NCBI GenBank assembly: GCA_029747015.1
Contig: JAKOGI010001267.1
Coordinates: 62,001-126,000 of the forward strand
Direction: 5' to 3'
From: Carnegiea gigantea
Taxonomy: Eukaryota > Streptophyta > Magnoliopsida > Caryophyllales > Cactaceae
DNA length: 64,000 bases
Part shown: piece by piece, positions 12,087 through 24,262 of the stretch
Position numbering within the stretch: position 1 is the first letter of the stretch
How the letters are laid out: each line of letters opens with the position of its first letter
Made by a program: the position numbers and the translations under genes
Notes under the pieces: generated by a model
Databases searched by the model: none
Told to the model about the DNA's origin: nothing
What the model saw: the letters and a program-made list of their open reading frames with translations, nothing else

Positions 12087-14449
12087 TGTAACACCCAGAA
12101 ATTTCTAATTTCTTTTATTTACTAATATTTAATCTACGTGGCAGCGGACAACCAAATGAGATGTATTGTTGTATTTCCTATTAGGAAATACAATACAAGG
12201 TTGGGTATCATAGGAAAATTCATTAATGAATAATTTATTACAAAGTCAACCACAAATTTTAAAATCTAGCACACAAAACTAAGTCAAATGTCCATTTCAA
12301 AATAAGGTTAGTCTCAAATACCATCTACGAGTCTTATGCGTAAGCGCCTTCGCTCTAAACGGATGTCCCTTCCCCATACTCATGAACTCCTCTTAAAAAC
12401 AAAACATTTTCAAAGAGTGAGGCAAGCTCAGTAACAACCACCCTAACAGTCAAACACGCACTCAGATTCATTTCAAACAATTTAGGAGTGGGGGACATAG
12501 GCATTTCAACAGTTTCAAGAAAGGCATCCAATCATTCTCAACCCAAATCATAACTAATCCAAGTTCCACTTAGTCCAGTTTGCAAAATAAACAGGGCCAG
12601 CGACCTCAGTAGGTCTCATGGCCTATATTTGGTTTTAATGCAGCGGCTTATCCACGTCTTGACCTGCCGTTAATTTGAGCAGTTACTGAAAACCTGGCCC
12701 ACGTCCACCTACAAGGTGGCACGTGGCCGCAAACCATGCTTGTAATTCACCCGGGGAAGGCTATGGAGCCTTCTTACAAATGGGAGCAAACCTCACTAGT
12801 CTCACCAAATCATTCACCTAGTTCTTACACTTAAAAGTAGGGTCAGTATTCAATTGGTACATAGCCAATCCCAGCCCAATATAGCCCAGGTTTCACAACA
12901 AACTTCTATAATGGTCAGAAATCTCGTCACCAATTTATTCAGGAAAAATTCCCGAAACATCAATTCAGATCAATTTTAAAGTTCATCCACAAAGCACATT
13001 TTAAGGGAATGCTTAGCAGAGTTAGGGCATGATTGTTACCTATTTGGCAGCGATGCTTAAGCTTGAGTTTGAGTTTCTAACTTGGACCTATGTAAATCCC
13101 CGAAAGTAGTTTCCATCAGTCTCAAACATCAACCCGACCTTTCGCATGATGAATTATAACCCATTAATTTTTTAAATTCCGTTTTCATACCTAACTACTA
13201 GGTTAGGCTCTCACAATTATTTTTAAGGCACTTTTGGAACACTTATAACACCACTTAGTCTCTTTGTACACTACCCAAAATACGGTCAGATTATATGCTC
13301 AACTCTAGGGGTAATAACTTCTACTCTCTATATCGAATTTTGAAGATTTAGCCCATCCTGGAGAGGTCAGCTCATCTAGTACAACTTCTATGTTAGGGCA
13401 ATTAATAGATTCTAGGCATAACTAATTCGAATTTAGCCAAAACCATGAACTGTCCCAGCGTATGTCAGAATTGTGCAGTCCTTGTATTTTGGCCATAACT
13501 CTCTGATTTTAACTCCGATTTACATGATTCACAATTTTAGGGTAAGAGGACACATATATCTATTAGCAATAAAATTTTTATGATTTTTTGAAGATAATAT
13601 AATTACCAGTAATTCTCTAAATTCGTCCTACGTTCTGGTCACAGTAGGGTCGGTAATCCACTATGTTTTCGGTCTTAAATATAATCAACCCTAAGCTGAA
13701 ACCCTTCATGGTGCAAGCATACAACATCTTTCCCATTCCTCCATTAATCCTGACCATTAATCTAATCTAAGCCATAAGAAGGAACCGAAGTTTACCTTGA
13801 AAGAGGATTATAGAGGAAAAAGGGAGGTTTTGGGGATGTTTTAGCTCTTCAACCAAGTATTTAAATCTAGAAATTAGAGAAAGACATCAAGGTACTCAAA
13901 TTCATAGCCAAAACTTTATGATTTACTAGGAATTCTATGATGAAAGATGTTTGAGCTAGGGTCTCTCACAACCCTAGCCATACTTACCAAGAGAGTGAGA
14001 GAAAGAGAGAGGTGGTCGGTGGCAGAGGTGGTCGGTGGTAAGGGAGCACGGCACCAACGGTGACTGCTGGTGGTGGCACAGTAGAGAGGGAAAAAGGTTA
14101 TTGGCTAGGGTGTGAGAGAGAGAGTGCCGTGAGGGAGAAGAAAAGAGAGAGGGTTTGAGAGTTTACCTATGAGGGATGGCAAGGCTTATGAGGAATAAGA
14201 GAATGTAAGGCTAGGGTTTTCTTTTTTTTCTTCTGAATATTTTCTAAATTTTTTTTAGATGTAAAAAGGATCAAGAAAGTAAATATTTTTTGTTGGCTTA
14301 GATATCTTAACTAACACCTATACTATACCCCTAAATTTTCTTAGAAATTAATCATCCTACGAACTCAAGTGTTCTAGCTTGGTTCACCTCATAAACAAAT
14401 ACAAATAAGTCTAAATAAATCTAAAAGATTTTTATTTTAGGGTTTTACA
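12087..14449 (-). repeat. B 3' LTR, complete
   Basis: A 2,363-bp LTR. In plus orientation it starts TGTAACACCC (U5 end) and ends AGGGTTTTACA (U3 end). The polypurine tract, minus strand TCCTTTAAGAGGGGTAGAA, abuts it on the right. The outer ~1.1 kb aligns with 28954-30075. A GAGA-rich stretch with GGTGG repeats lies at about 13990-14130. Confidence 0.85.
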
Positions 14450-14474
14450 TTCTACCCCTCTTAAAGGAAGTTTC

Positions 14475-15725
14475 ACCCTCAAAACTTCTCACTCACCTGA
14501 TCAGTCAAACAAGTGAGGGTACTTGGATCGCATTTCTTTTTCTGGTTCCCATGTAGCTTCCGATCTCTCATGATTGACCCAAAGAACTTTCACTAGTGGC
14601 ACTGTCTTCTTACGGAGTTGTTTTTCTCTTTGATCTAAGGTGCAAATTGGTTGTTAGTCATACGACAGGTCTTCTCGTAACTATACAGGACCTGGCATAA
14701 TGACATAGGAGGTGTCAGGGATGTACTTGTGTAATTGTGATACATGAAAGGCGTTATGCCCCCTTGGCATTTCTGGTGGTAGTTCCAACCGGTAGGCTAC
14801 TTCCCCAACTAGTTGAACGACAGGGTATGGCCTGATGTATCTAGGGCTAAGCTTGCCCATCATGCCAAACCTCGTGATGACCTCGATTGGGGACACTCGA
14901 AGGAAAACTTAGTCTCTCACCTCAAACTCTAAAGGTCTACACCTTTTGTCAGTGTAGTCCTTCTAACGACTCTGAGCTACCTTCATTCATTCTTAGATTT
15001 CCCTACCTTTCTATGTAGTAGCTTGGATTAGCTCGGGTCTGCCAACACAATGGGGTTCTGCATCGTCTACCATACAACGCTTCATAAGGGGTCATCCCAA
15101 TACTAGAATGATAGCTGTTGTTATAGGAGAACTCAATCAGTGCCAGATTCTCATCCCAAGATTGCTTGAAGTCTAGCGCGCATGCTCATAACATGTCTTC
15201 CAGTGTTTGAATCACTTGCTCAGTCTGCCCATCTATAGCTGGGTGGAAGGCTATACTGAAATGCAGCAGCGTCTCAAATGCCTTCTGTAACTTCTGCCAT
15301 AATCCAAATTGGAATCTAGTGTCTCGGTCTAAAACTATAGAACTTGGCACCCCATGTAATAGGATGATTTCCTCTAAGTAGGCATAAGCTAGCTGAGCTA
15401 AGGTCCGTGTGTTTCTCATGGCAATGAAGTGGGCTGTCTTCATGAGTCGATCCATGATGACCCAAATTGCATGTTCTTCCTCTGGGTGGGTGGTAAACCT
15501 ACCACAAAGTCCATAAAAACTGAGTTATATTTCTACTCGGGAATTTCCAACAGTTGTAAGAGCCCTGCGAGTCTTTGATGCTCTACTTTTACCCGCTGAC
15601 AAGCCAGACATTTGACCACTTATTCTGCCACCTCTTATTTCATATTGCTCCACCAAAAAGTTTGTTTCAAATCCTTATACAGCTTGCTCCTACGAAGATG
15701 TACAGAGTGTGGGGTGTTGTGCCCC
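14475..15725 (-). pseudogene. B pol: integrase and chromodomain (broken)
   Basis: The integrase core at 15455-15186 reads MDRLMKTAHFIAM, LDRDTRF (second catalytic Asp region) and AFHPAIDGQTEQ, which contains the expected DGQ(T/S)E motif with the catalytic Glu. The GPY/F-type domain at 14896-14681 reads KLSPRYIRPYPVVQLVGEVAYRLELP and HNAFHVSQLHKYIPD. The chromodomain end follows in another stretch (VPLVKVLWVNHERSEATWEP, then KYPHLFD and a stop near 14505). The blocks are in the right order but separated by stops and frame changes near 14680 and 14900-15186. Confidence 0.88.
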
Positions 15726-16496
15726 TTATCCAGAATCTTCTTCTTGAGTTACTCTATGGCTGGGACACATACCCGATATCTGAAACCTTAACATCCCATC
15801 TTCGTGAATCACGAAGCCAGGTGCCTTCTCTACTAGCACTTCAATCTTAATCCAATCTAACTGTGGGTCAGCATTATGAGCAGTTCGAATTTCCTCGATA
15901 AGGATAGGTTGTACCTCTAAGGTATAAAGCATGGGTTTGTCCCTCCTTGTCACCACATTGCTCTCCAGCTTCTTAAAGTTCTCACATAAATCTCTAGGTG
16001 ATGCCAACGAGTAGCTAAGGGTGGGGTATCGCCTGCGACTTAGCGCATTAGCCACCACATTTGCCTTCCCAAGGTGGTATTGAAAGTTCATGTCATAATC
16101 CTTATGGAACTCTAGCCATCTTGTTTGCCTTAGATTCAGGTCCTTTTGTGAAAACATATATTTCAGACTTTGATGATCGGTAAAGATCTCACAGTATATC
16201 TCGTACAAATAGTGTCTCTAAATTTTCAGTGCGAACCCCACTGCTACTAATTCCAAGTTGTGAGTCAGACAGTTCCACTTATGGGTCTTTAGTTGTCGAG
16301 AGGCATAGGATATAACATGGTCATTTTGCATCAGAACACACCCTAATCCATTCTTGGACGCATCACTGTATACCACAAAATTCTCATCGTTGGTGGGTAA
16401 TGCCAGTATAGGTGCACTAGTCAATCTCTTCTTAAGCTCTTGAAAAGCTTCCTCGAACCTATCGGGTAACTCATACTTAGTAATCTTTCTCGTCAA
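15726..16496 (-). pseudogene. B pol: RNase H and linker
   Basis: [17 protein letters not shown] (16496-16218) is the gypsy RNase H start with its catalytic Asp in YSDAS. In the next frame segment [20 protein letters not shown] and [15 protein letters not shown] residues follow, then [16 protein letters not shown], which holds the final ADALSR-type motif as ANALSR: the usual catalytic Asp is Asn. A 160-codon stretch (16208-15726) is open but starts inside the domain. A stop lies between the two pieces near 16210. Confidence 0.88.
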
Positions 16497-17305
16497 GTTA
16501 GTGAGAGGTGTAGCAATCTTTGAGAAATTCTGAACGAATCTATGATAATAACCTACTAATCATAGGAAACTCCTCACTCTAGTTACGTTCTTAGGTCTTG
16601 GCCACTGTGTTATGACTTCTATCTTTTAAGGATCCACAAATATTCCTTCTTTAGACATAACATACCGCAAAAATGCCACTTTTCCTAGCCAAAACTTACA
16701 CTTCTTCAACTTTACAGATAGTTCATTTTTCCTCAGAACTTCCAAAACTGTCCTCAAGTGATGGGTATGTTCCTCTGGTGTCCTCGAGTATATCAGTATA
16801 TCATCTATGAACACCACTGTGAATTGATCCAAATATGATTTAAAGAATCTGTTTATAAGATCCATAAATGCAGCTGTGGCATTAGTAAGCCCCAAAGGCA
16901 TCACCATGTACTTATAATGTCCGTATCGAGTGCAAAAGACAGTCTTAGGTATATCCTTCTTCTTGATACGGAGTTAATGGTAGCTAGATCAAATGCCTAT
17001 TTTAGAAAAAGTCCTTGCGCCCTTTAGCTGATCAAAGAGTTCGTCTATCCGGGGCAAAGGGTAGCTGTTCTTGATGGTTATCTTGTTAAGTTCCGTGTAA
17101 TCTATGCATAACCTCAAGGTTCCATCATTCTTTTTCACGAACAGTACCGAGGCTCCCCATCGAGATGTACTGGGCCGGATATACCTCTTTCCCAACAACT
17201 CGTCAAGCTAAACTAGTTCCACTAGTGCCATCCGATAAGGGGCTTTGGAGATAGGGGTTGCTCCTAACACTAAGTCAACACATAATTCCACCTCTCTAGG
17301 GGGTG
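16497..17305 (-). pseudogene. B pol: reverse transcriptase (copy 1 of the duplication)
   Basis: Minus-strand blocks are [83 protein letters not shown] and [20 protein letters not shown], the last containing the xxDD catalytic motif. Motif A should read FSKIDLRSGYHQL. Here the catalytic Asp is Gly and the Arg codon is TGA, so the enzyme is dead. The same two lesions occur in the duplicate at 17762-18392, so they are older than the duplication. The gene continues to the right as PPxE-type linker codons, interrupted by C at GCATG. Confidence 0.9.
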
Positions 17306-18842
17306 GCATGTGATAAACCTCTATTTCAACCCCATTTTAGCCCCTATTTGGTGTCCTTTCTCTGGTATTTTCATGTTCGATCGCATTAAGAAAGGGTCGA
17401 ATCAGCCTCCTTTGGTATATATTTCACTCATGTAACATCTTTCTGTATTTTCAGGGATTTTATTGAAGGAACAGAAAGATGGATGATATTCAGCAGAAAG
17501 GAGTACGAAGGAGGCAAGTTTTAAGTCGCGAAAAAGATCACTCAACATCGCACGGAAGCGCTAAGGATCGAGCAAGGGGACCCCATGTTGGGTAGCACGC
17601 CCGTGCCACATGAAGCTAGCATGACCAGTCGGCCAGCAATGTGGCATGACAGTACCTCGTGTCAGTAGCTGGTACCGACTGGAAGTGCTCCCCTATCCCG
17701 CAGCATGACTTAAATTTTCCTCGGGGCTGCTTTAAGGGGGATAGAGTTTTCTTCTCTCAGGCTTTTCCTAGCCAAAACTTACACTTCTTCAACTTTACAG
17801 ATAGTTCATTTTTCCTCAGAACTTCCAAAACTGTCCTCAAGTGATGGGTATGTTCCTCTGGTGTCCTCGAGTATATCAGTATATCATCTATGAGCACCAC
17901 TATGAATTGATCCAAATATGATTTAAAGAATCTGTTTATAAGGTCTATAAATGCAGCTATGGCATTAGTAAGCCCCAAAGGCATCACCATGTACTCGTAA
18001 TGTCCGTATCGAGTGCAAAAGAAGTCTTAGGTATATCCTTCTTCTTGATACGGAGTTAATGGTAGCTAGATCAAATGCCTATTTTAGAAAAAGTCCTCGC
18101 GCCTTTTAGCTGATCAAAGAGTTCGTCTATTTGGGGCAAAGGGTAGCTGTTCTTGACGGTTATCTTGTTAAGTTCCCTGTAATCTATGCATAACCTCAAG
18201 GTTCCGTCATTCTTTTTCACGAACAGCACTGAGGCTCCCCATCGAGATGTACTGGGCCGGATATACCTCTTTCCCAACAACTCGTCAAGCTAGACTAGTT
18301 CCACTAGTGCCATCCGATAAGGGGCTTTGGAGATAGGGGTTTCTCCTGACACTAAGTCAACACAGAATTCCACCTCTCTAGGGGATGGCATGTGATAAAC
18401 CTCTATTTCAACCCCATTTTAGCCCCTATTTGACGTCCTTTCTCTGGTATTTTCATGTTCGATCGCATTAAGAAAGGGTCGAATCAGCCTCCTTTGGCAT
18501 ATATTTCACTCATGTAACATCTTTCTGTATTTTCAGGGATTTTATTGAAGGAACAGAAAGATGGATGACATTCAGCAGAAAGGAGTGCGAAGGAGGCAAG
18601 TTTTAAGTCGTGAAAAAGGTCACTCAACATCGCACGGAAGCGCTAAGGATCGAGCACGGGGACCCCATGTTGGGTAGCACGCCCGTGCCACATGAAGCTA
18701 GCATGACCAGCCGGCCAGCAATGTGGCATGACAGTGCCACGTGTTAGTAGCTGGTACCGACTGGAAGTGCTCCCCTGTCCCGCAGCATGACTTAAATTTT
18801 CCTCGGGGCTGCTTTAAGGGGGATAGAGTTTTCTTCTCTCAG
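16679..18842. repeat. 1,082-bp tandem duplication across the B/C junction
   Basis: 16679-17760 (unit 1) is repeated as 17762-18842 (unit 2). Each unit has the 5' part of B's RT, GCATG, and then the first ~450 bp of C's 5' LTR. Unit 1's LTR start (17311) therefore ends abruptly at 17760, where RT sequence begins again. The units differ by about 2-3% in the parts I compared, almost all transitions, plus one deleted base near 18020. Confidence 0.92.
17762..18392 (-). pseudogene. B RT fragment, copy 2 of the tandem duplication
   Basis: A second copy of the RT segment ([59 protein letters not shown]). It carries the same FSKIGI lesion plus a one-base deletion near 18020. It is truncated on the left by the duplication break and on the right by element C. 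Confidence 0.9.
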
Positions 18843-19726
18843 ACTTCTTTTTAGGTGATTTTTAGGTTTTCATTCAAAGTTTTTGGCTTTTCATATCTGG
18901 TATTGAATTCATTACTTTGAAGATCGATCTACCTTGAGACAACGATTAATTCAAGTTTGTTCTTCCATTCTCTCTCTTTCATTGTTGTTGTTTTGGAGTT
19001 TAGCTAAATCATGTCCATTTCTCTTATGGATGAATTGTTGGAATTTAGTATGATTTGTGGCTAATCTCCCCACTTGGGTTGGGATTGAAGCCAATTATGT
19101 TTAGTTTAATCAAAATCTAGCCTAATCCTTTATTTTCTCATGCTTGTATTCATGATTTCTACTATGCACACCAGGTGTTCGATGAAATGCTCAAAAGAGC
19201 GTTCGTCTATTTTTATTCGGGTTTAGAGGAGCGTTAAAAGACGGAACCTTTACCTAGCATAGCTTAGTAGATAATTAGGATTTTAATATGAAAATAATTA
19301 AGGTTCCAATTGAGATTCAAGATTGTAGATCTTGTAATCCTGTGATTTTAGTACCATGAAAATAGGTAACTACAGTTCTAGGATTAGTCTTCGACCCTTG
19401 AGAGACAGAGGAGATGGGCTTAACTAGCAATCTATCTACTCATGATGCATGCTTAGGATTGTTGGACGGAGTTAGTAATTGGTTCAGCTAACATAATCGT
19501 GCTGTTGATTCCAACCTAAGTATTTTAATACCCTGCTTTCTTATTCGATTCCTAGTTGTTATCGTTCTTGTAGTTTAGTCCTAAACTCACAACTTGATTT
19601 GTCTAGATTGAGTGTCTAGGTTAGTTTTGGTACTCGAAAGCAAGTTCCCTGTGGATACGACCCGTACTCGCCGGTTGCTAGCTACAGCTACACCATGTGC
19701 TTGCGGTAACACATTTTAAGACAACA
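18393..19726 (+). repeat. C 5' LTR
   Basis: A 1,334-bp LTR from TGATAAACC to ACAACA. An additional partial copy of its first ~450 bp lies at 17311-17760 because of the tandem duplication. Confidence 0.88.
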
Positions 19727-19732
19727 AGTTTT

Positions 19733-19750
19733 TGGCGCCATTGCCGGGGA
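19733..19750 (+). other. C primer-binding site (tRNA-Asp type)
   Basis: TGGCGCCATTGCCGGGGA starts 6 bases after the 5' LTR. It is the priming site used by Athila/Tat-group elements, with A where G is usual at position 8. Confidence 0.85.
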
Positions 19751-19992
19751 ACTTGTTTCTTTCGATGTCAAAACCGATTAGGACATTTGAGACTAGACCT
19801 TTATTTTTCTTTTTATAGTCTAATTCATTCCTTCTTTTCGCTTGATTCTTTTTACGCTGGGTATAGTGTTGCTTTTGTATGCACAAGAAGAGCCAAGGAA
19901 ATCAAAAAATTGTCTCACTCAACCCTGAGATAGAAGCAACTGCACGCCGGCATCGCGGAGAAGCGAGAAGAAAGAAAAGGGCCGAAGTAGAG

Positions 19993-21380
19993 ATGGCTGG
20001 GTAAGATCAGAGGGTGTTGCACGACTATGCCCTGCCACAAGCATCGGGTATCATGTCATCTACTATAAACCCGACGGTCGAAGCCCTCAACTTCGAACTC
20101 AGTGTCGCGCTCATCACCTTTATGGAGCAGGATCAGTTTGATGGGCACCCTATAGACAACCCCAATGCGCATCTTCGTAAAATTCTTGCGAAGTGTGACA
20201 CCATCAAGATCAACAGGGTGTCCACGGAGGCGATTCGACTGCGGCTCTTCCCTTTCTCACTAAGGGATAGAGCCAGCGATTAGCTACAGAATGAGGAACC
20301 AAACTCATTCACAACTTGGGAGGGTCTTTCAAGGGCATTCCTCAGCAAATACTTTCCACCTGGGAAAACTACGAGGCTGAGGACTGAGATCACCTCCTTC
20401 ACTCAGAGGGATGGGGAATCCCTCTACGAAGCTTGGGAGAGATTCAAGGATCTGCAGCGGCAATGCCCTCACCATGGTGTGCCTGACTGGCTTCCAGTCC
20501 AGACATTCTATAATGGACTAGAACAGTCGGTCAAGACCTCAATAGATACCACTGTAGGAGGAGCTCTTATGAGGAAATCTATCGAGGCAGCAAGGGCTCT
20601 GTTGGAGGAGATGGCCTCCAACACTTACCACTGGTCAAGCAAGAGAGCCACTCCAAGGAGAGGTGGTGGTAAGCATGACGTTGATGCTGTCACACTCTTA
20701 GACAGCAGAGTGGACGCATTAGCCCAGAGGCTTGACAGGATAGGGACTTCTCCCACTCCAGGCAGTTCCGCATTTCCAGCTGGGATCTGCACGGTCTGTG
20801 AGACTTGTGGTGTGCAGGGGGACACATCCACTGAGTGCTTCAATGGTCCCATCTCCATTGAGCATGCTAACGTCGTACATAACTTCTAGCCCACACCACA
20901 AAACAATTCCTACCCGAATGCTTAAGGCTCGGGATGGAGGAGTCACCCCAACCCTCTCTACAAAAACCCCAACCCTCCATCTCAACATGCTATGCAGCCA
21001 CTGGAGTTACAGTATAGAGCTCCCTACACCCCGTCACCTCTACCTCCTTAACCCATATCACACTTAGAGAGCCTCATAGAGCGCTTTATCGCTACCTAGT
21101 CCAAGACTAATGAGGCACTTAACGAGTTCATCAACCACCTGAACGCCAAGTTTGATGCGATGCCTCCCACTAGAAGGCGATGGATACTCATATTGCCCAG
21201 ATAGCCCAGCAGGTCAGCCACTTATCTCGACCTCATGAACGTCTACTAGGTTAGTTTGAGACCAATCCTCGGGGCCACATCAATGCCCTTTCTATGGTGG
21301 GTGAAGGGTTAGAGGAGAGTCCTGTCATGCACAGTTGCAGTTCCTGATTCTGCAGACACTGATGAATAGAAAGAGGGGGG
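19993..21380 (+). pseudogene. C gag (Athila/Tat type), broken
   Basis: ATG at 19993 is followed by a stop at the fourth codon. The frame then continues through FEQDQFDG-like residues and IRLRLFPFSLRDRASD, a stop at 20281, then FLSKYFPPGKTTRLRTEITS and ESLYEAWERFKDLQRQCPHH, the hallmark retrotransposon-gag blocks of Athila-type elements. QTFYNGLEQSVKTSIDTTVG and EEMASNTYHW follow. At about 20797-20840, CETCGVQGDTSTEC has the spacing of a CCHC zinc knuckle with His replaced by Asp. Further C-terminal sequence is shifted. Gag would form the capsid and package RNA, possibly of other elements too. Confidence 0.85.
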
Positions 21381-21709
21381 AAGTTGAGCTCTAATGGGGA
21401 AGTTATGCCTCCACCCCCAGTTCGCCCTTACCACCCACCTATACCCTATCCTGGGCTAAACTATTTCAGTATGAACCCAAATTTGCGAAATTCCTAGATA
21501 TGCTGAGGAGGATTTATGCTGAAACTCCCCTCTTAGAAGCTCTCAGGAAAACACCAGCCTACCTACAATCTTTAAGAGAGCTTCTCTCCAAGCAAGAGAA
21601 GCATGGGGGACCTTCTGTGGTTCCCATTGGAGAAGTCTGCAGCCTGATTCTCTAAAGTCAGTAACCTTCTAAGCTGCAAGAACCAGGCAGTTTCTGCATC
21701 CGCTGTGCT

Positions 21710-22333
21710 ATAGGGGATCTGTAGATTGAAAGAGCTCTCTGTAACCTAGGAGCCAGCATGAGCTTGATGCCTCTCTCCCTTTACAGGATCCTACAGCTGC
21801 CGGACCTGTAACCCACTAATCTCACCATTCAGCTTGTCGATTGCTCCATCAAGCAACCTGTGGGTGTTTTGGAGGATGTCCCTGTTCAAGTGGGTAAGTT
21901 CATCATCCCTTGCGATTTTATCATTATGGATATGGATGAGAACTCTCGGGTGCCTCTCATCTTGGGGAGACTGTTTCTAGCTACAGCTGGGGTAGTAATT
22001 GACGTACAGGCTGGTACCATATCTCTTCAGATGTGTGGGGAAATGGTAGACTTTTATTTCCCCCCACCCCCACCATCTTCTGTGCCTGCCATTTCCCCAC
22101 CCTTCGTGCTCCCTCCCACTGCTGTTTTTGGAGGCAATGTATTTGATGGAGATGAGGGACCACACATGCAGTCTAGGAGTTCTTCTACCTTTTCGGCAGC
22201 TATCCCGATTACTTTTGGGCTCACTTCTGCTTCTACTAGGGAGGAAGAAGATCCTCGCCCACATCTCCACCCCTCTACTAATTCACCTCCCGTGCCGTTA
22301 TCGTCTACTATTTGGAGGTACGGATCAAGCTAA
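21710..22333 (+). pseudogene. C aspartic protease, active-site Asp lost
   Basis: RALCNLGASMSLMPLSLYRI (about 21732-21790) is the Athila-type protease active-site region, in which the usual ALCDLGAS carries Asn (AAC) instead of the catalytic Asp. After a stop near 21810 the frame 21860-22333 encodes EDVPVQVGKFIIPCDFIIMD, then SRVPLILGRLFLATAGVVID, the flap and psi-loop (ILGRPFLAT-type) part, and a Pro/Ser-rich tail. No RT follows. The 157-codon open segment starts at an internal Met. Confidence 0.85.
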
Positions 22334-24229
22334 GGACCTTAAACAAGCGCTTCTTGGGAGGCAACCCAAGTATTTCATCGCTTTCGAAAAAAAAAGTGTG
22401 TTTTCTTCGCCCCCCCGCCCACCTTTTTTTTCTTTCCTCGGCGCTATTGGTTTTCCCCTTCCCTCGCCTCTTCTTTATCCTTTTCATTGAGGACAATGAA
22501 AGTCTCAAGCATGGGGGGGTGAGGTTGCAGCTCCTTAGATGAAAGCGTGGATTTAGGGCGCGTGTTGAATGACACCACTTGCATTTACATCATATAGATA
22601 GGATGCCATGTAGTTCTACTAGGTTACTTTTGCATTTTTCCTTTAATAGAGCATATAGTTTAGGGAATGTAGGTTAGATTTTGCATCTCAAAAGGAGAAG
22701 TGATCGAGATAGGCATCCCTAAGCTTTCCAGGTACCACTTGTCACCCTTCTTCTCACTATCCTTTATATCTTTTAATGCTTTCTTAATTAGATTTATTTC
22801 TTTTAAATAAATGTGAGCGGAAACCCCTCTTATGAAGAGAATACAAGGGGTGATGATTGATTAATCAGGTTGATCTATGTGTTGAAGTGTGGCCTGTTGT
22901 TGTGTGAATTTTTGTGAAATTATATCTTAACATTGCCATTTGTAGTTCCCCTACCCTGTGTCATATGTCATATTGCCCTTGAGATTCATGTAACTTGGCT
23001 TGATTGACCTTGATAAGTGGGACATACCTTAGAGTACGTGGTTTGACTGTGGTACACTTACCTGTGAGACTTTGAGCCTAATGACTATTCATTGCATATA
23101 GTCTTATACTTCCTTTCGTGTGTGACTCATTGCATCTATAGAACTTGGTCTTGTTCTCTTTGAAATTGCATTTAGCATGTGCATATGTTAATATGATTGA
23201 AGCAATTTTTCTCCATTTAGCCACATGAGCCAAAAGCCACCTATTAATATGTACTATCCTTTTTGCTAGCCCATTGTGCCTTTCCCTTTGTCTTCGTTGT
23301 TGCACCTTATGCACTATCCACTTGGCCTATTGATATTTTCTATATCCTTGTCAAGATCTAGTGGAGCAACACTTCCATATTGAGTTGGGCTTGCTTTGGA
23401 GGTTGGTTCACGTTGGATGTTTATTTAGCGGTTTGCTAAGGAGGAATTATGCCTTGAGTTTGTGGATCCCATGCCATTCACATGTACCTTGCTTCTGCTT
23501 CTCAAAGAAAAGAAAATAAATTAAAAAAAGAAAAAAAACGTTGAAAAAAAAAGACAAGAACGAAATAGAGAAGTCATGAATAAAGTGTTTGGCATGGGGG
23601 TATGACAATGAGATTGTTAGATCCCTAGCTTGAGGTTTTTGTTGGGTTTGTTACTCAATTTTCAATTGTGGTGTGAAGTTGTGCTCCGACATCAGTCGTG
23701 GAAGTGTTTTTTGCTCCCTAGTCTTTTGACTATTAGCTCCACTCTTCCCAAATTTATTCCACTTCTCACCCTTTACCTTTGGCCCGATTACATCCTTTTT
23801 ACAAGCCCTCATAATCGGCATATTGCATTTTGCATCAAGCGGTGGAGAATCGAGGACTTTACCAAGCTTATGGAAGCTTGCTTGATTGGATAGAGTATCA
23901 AGTGCACCCTTATTATATATTCTAAACACATTGAGAGGAGTGTTCTACTTTGTCCTAAAGTGAGGTTCTATTAGTCCTTCTCACTCACCACTCATCGAGG
24001 AAGGTCTTGTCTTGTTATGTGCTTCGATACTAGGGCATTTGATGTGTTGCATTTGGGTAGGGGGCTTCATGGAAGGGAGTGTGCGTGTTTTGTTGAAATT
24101 GTTTTACATCTTGACTTGGCCACCTTTAATGTATAGTTTATCTTGGTTTATTGATCGTTCACCTCTTGCCTAAGGAGGAGTGTAGCTAGAGGTCTATCTT
24201 TCTCGTTGGTGTTTCATGAACTAGTTTTG
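22334..24229 (+). other. C 3' spacer, non-coding, with an internal polypurine cassette
   Basis: About 1.9 kb without recognised domains lies where the pol gene of a full element would be. At 22485-22524 it holds ATTGAGGACAATG followed by AAGCATGGGGGGG, a near copy of the tract that precedes the 3' LTR (24230-24262). A poly(A)-rich stretch lies at 23505-23580. Confidence 0.7.
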
Positions 24230-24262
24230 CTTAGGGACAGGCAAGAGATAAGCATGGGGGAA

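Noticed and set aside
21860..22542. Overlapping plus and minus ORFs near the C protease (for example 21977-22270 minus, 22128-22490 plus)
   Set aside because: They are shadows of the protease frame and its Pro/Ser-rich tail, without domains of their own.
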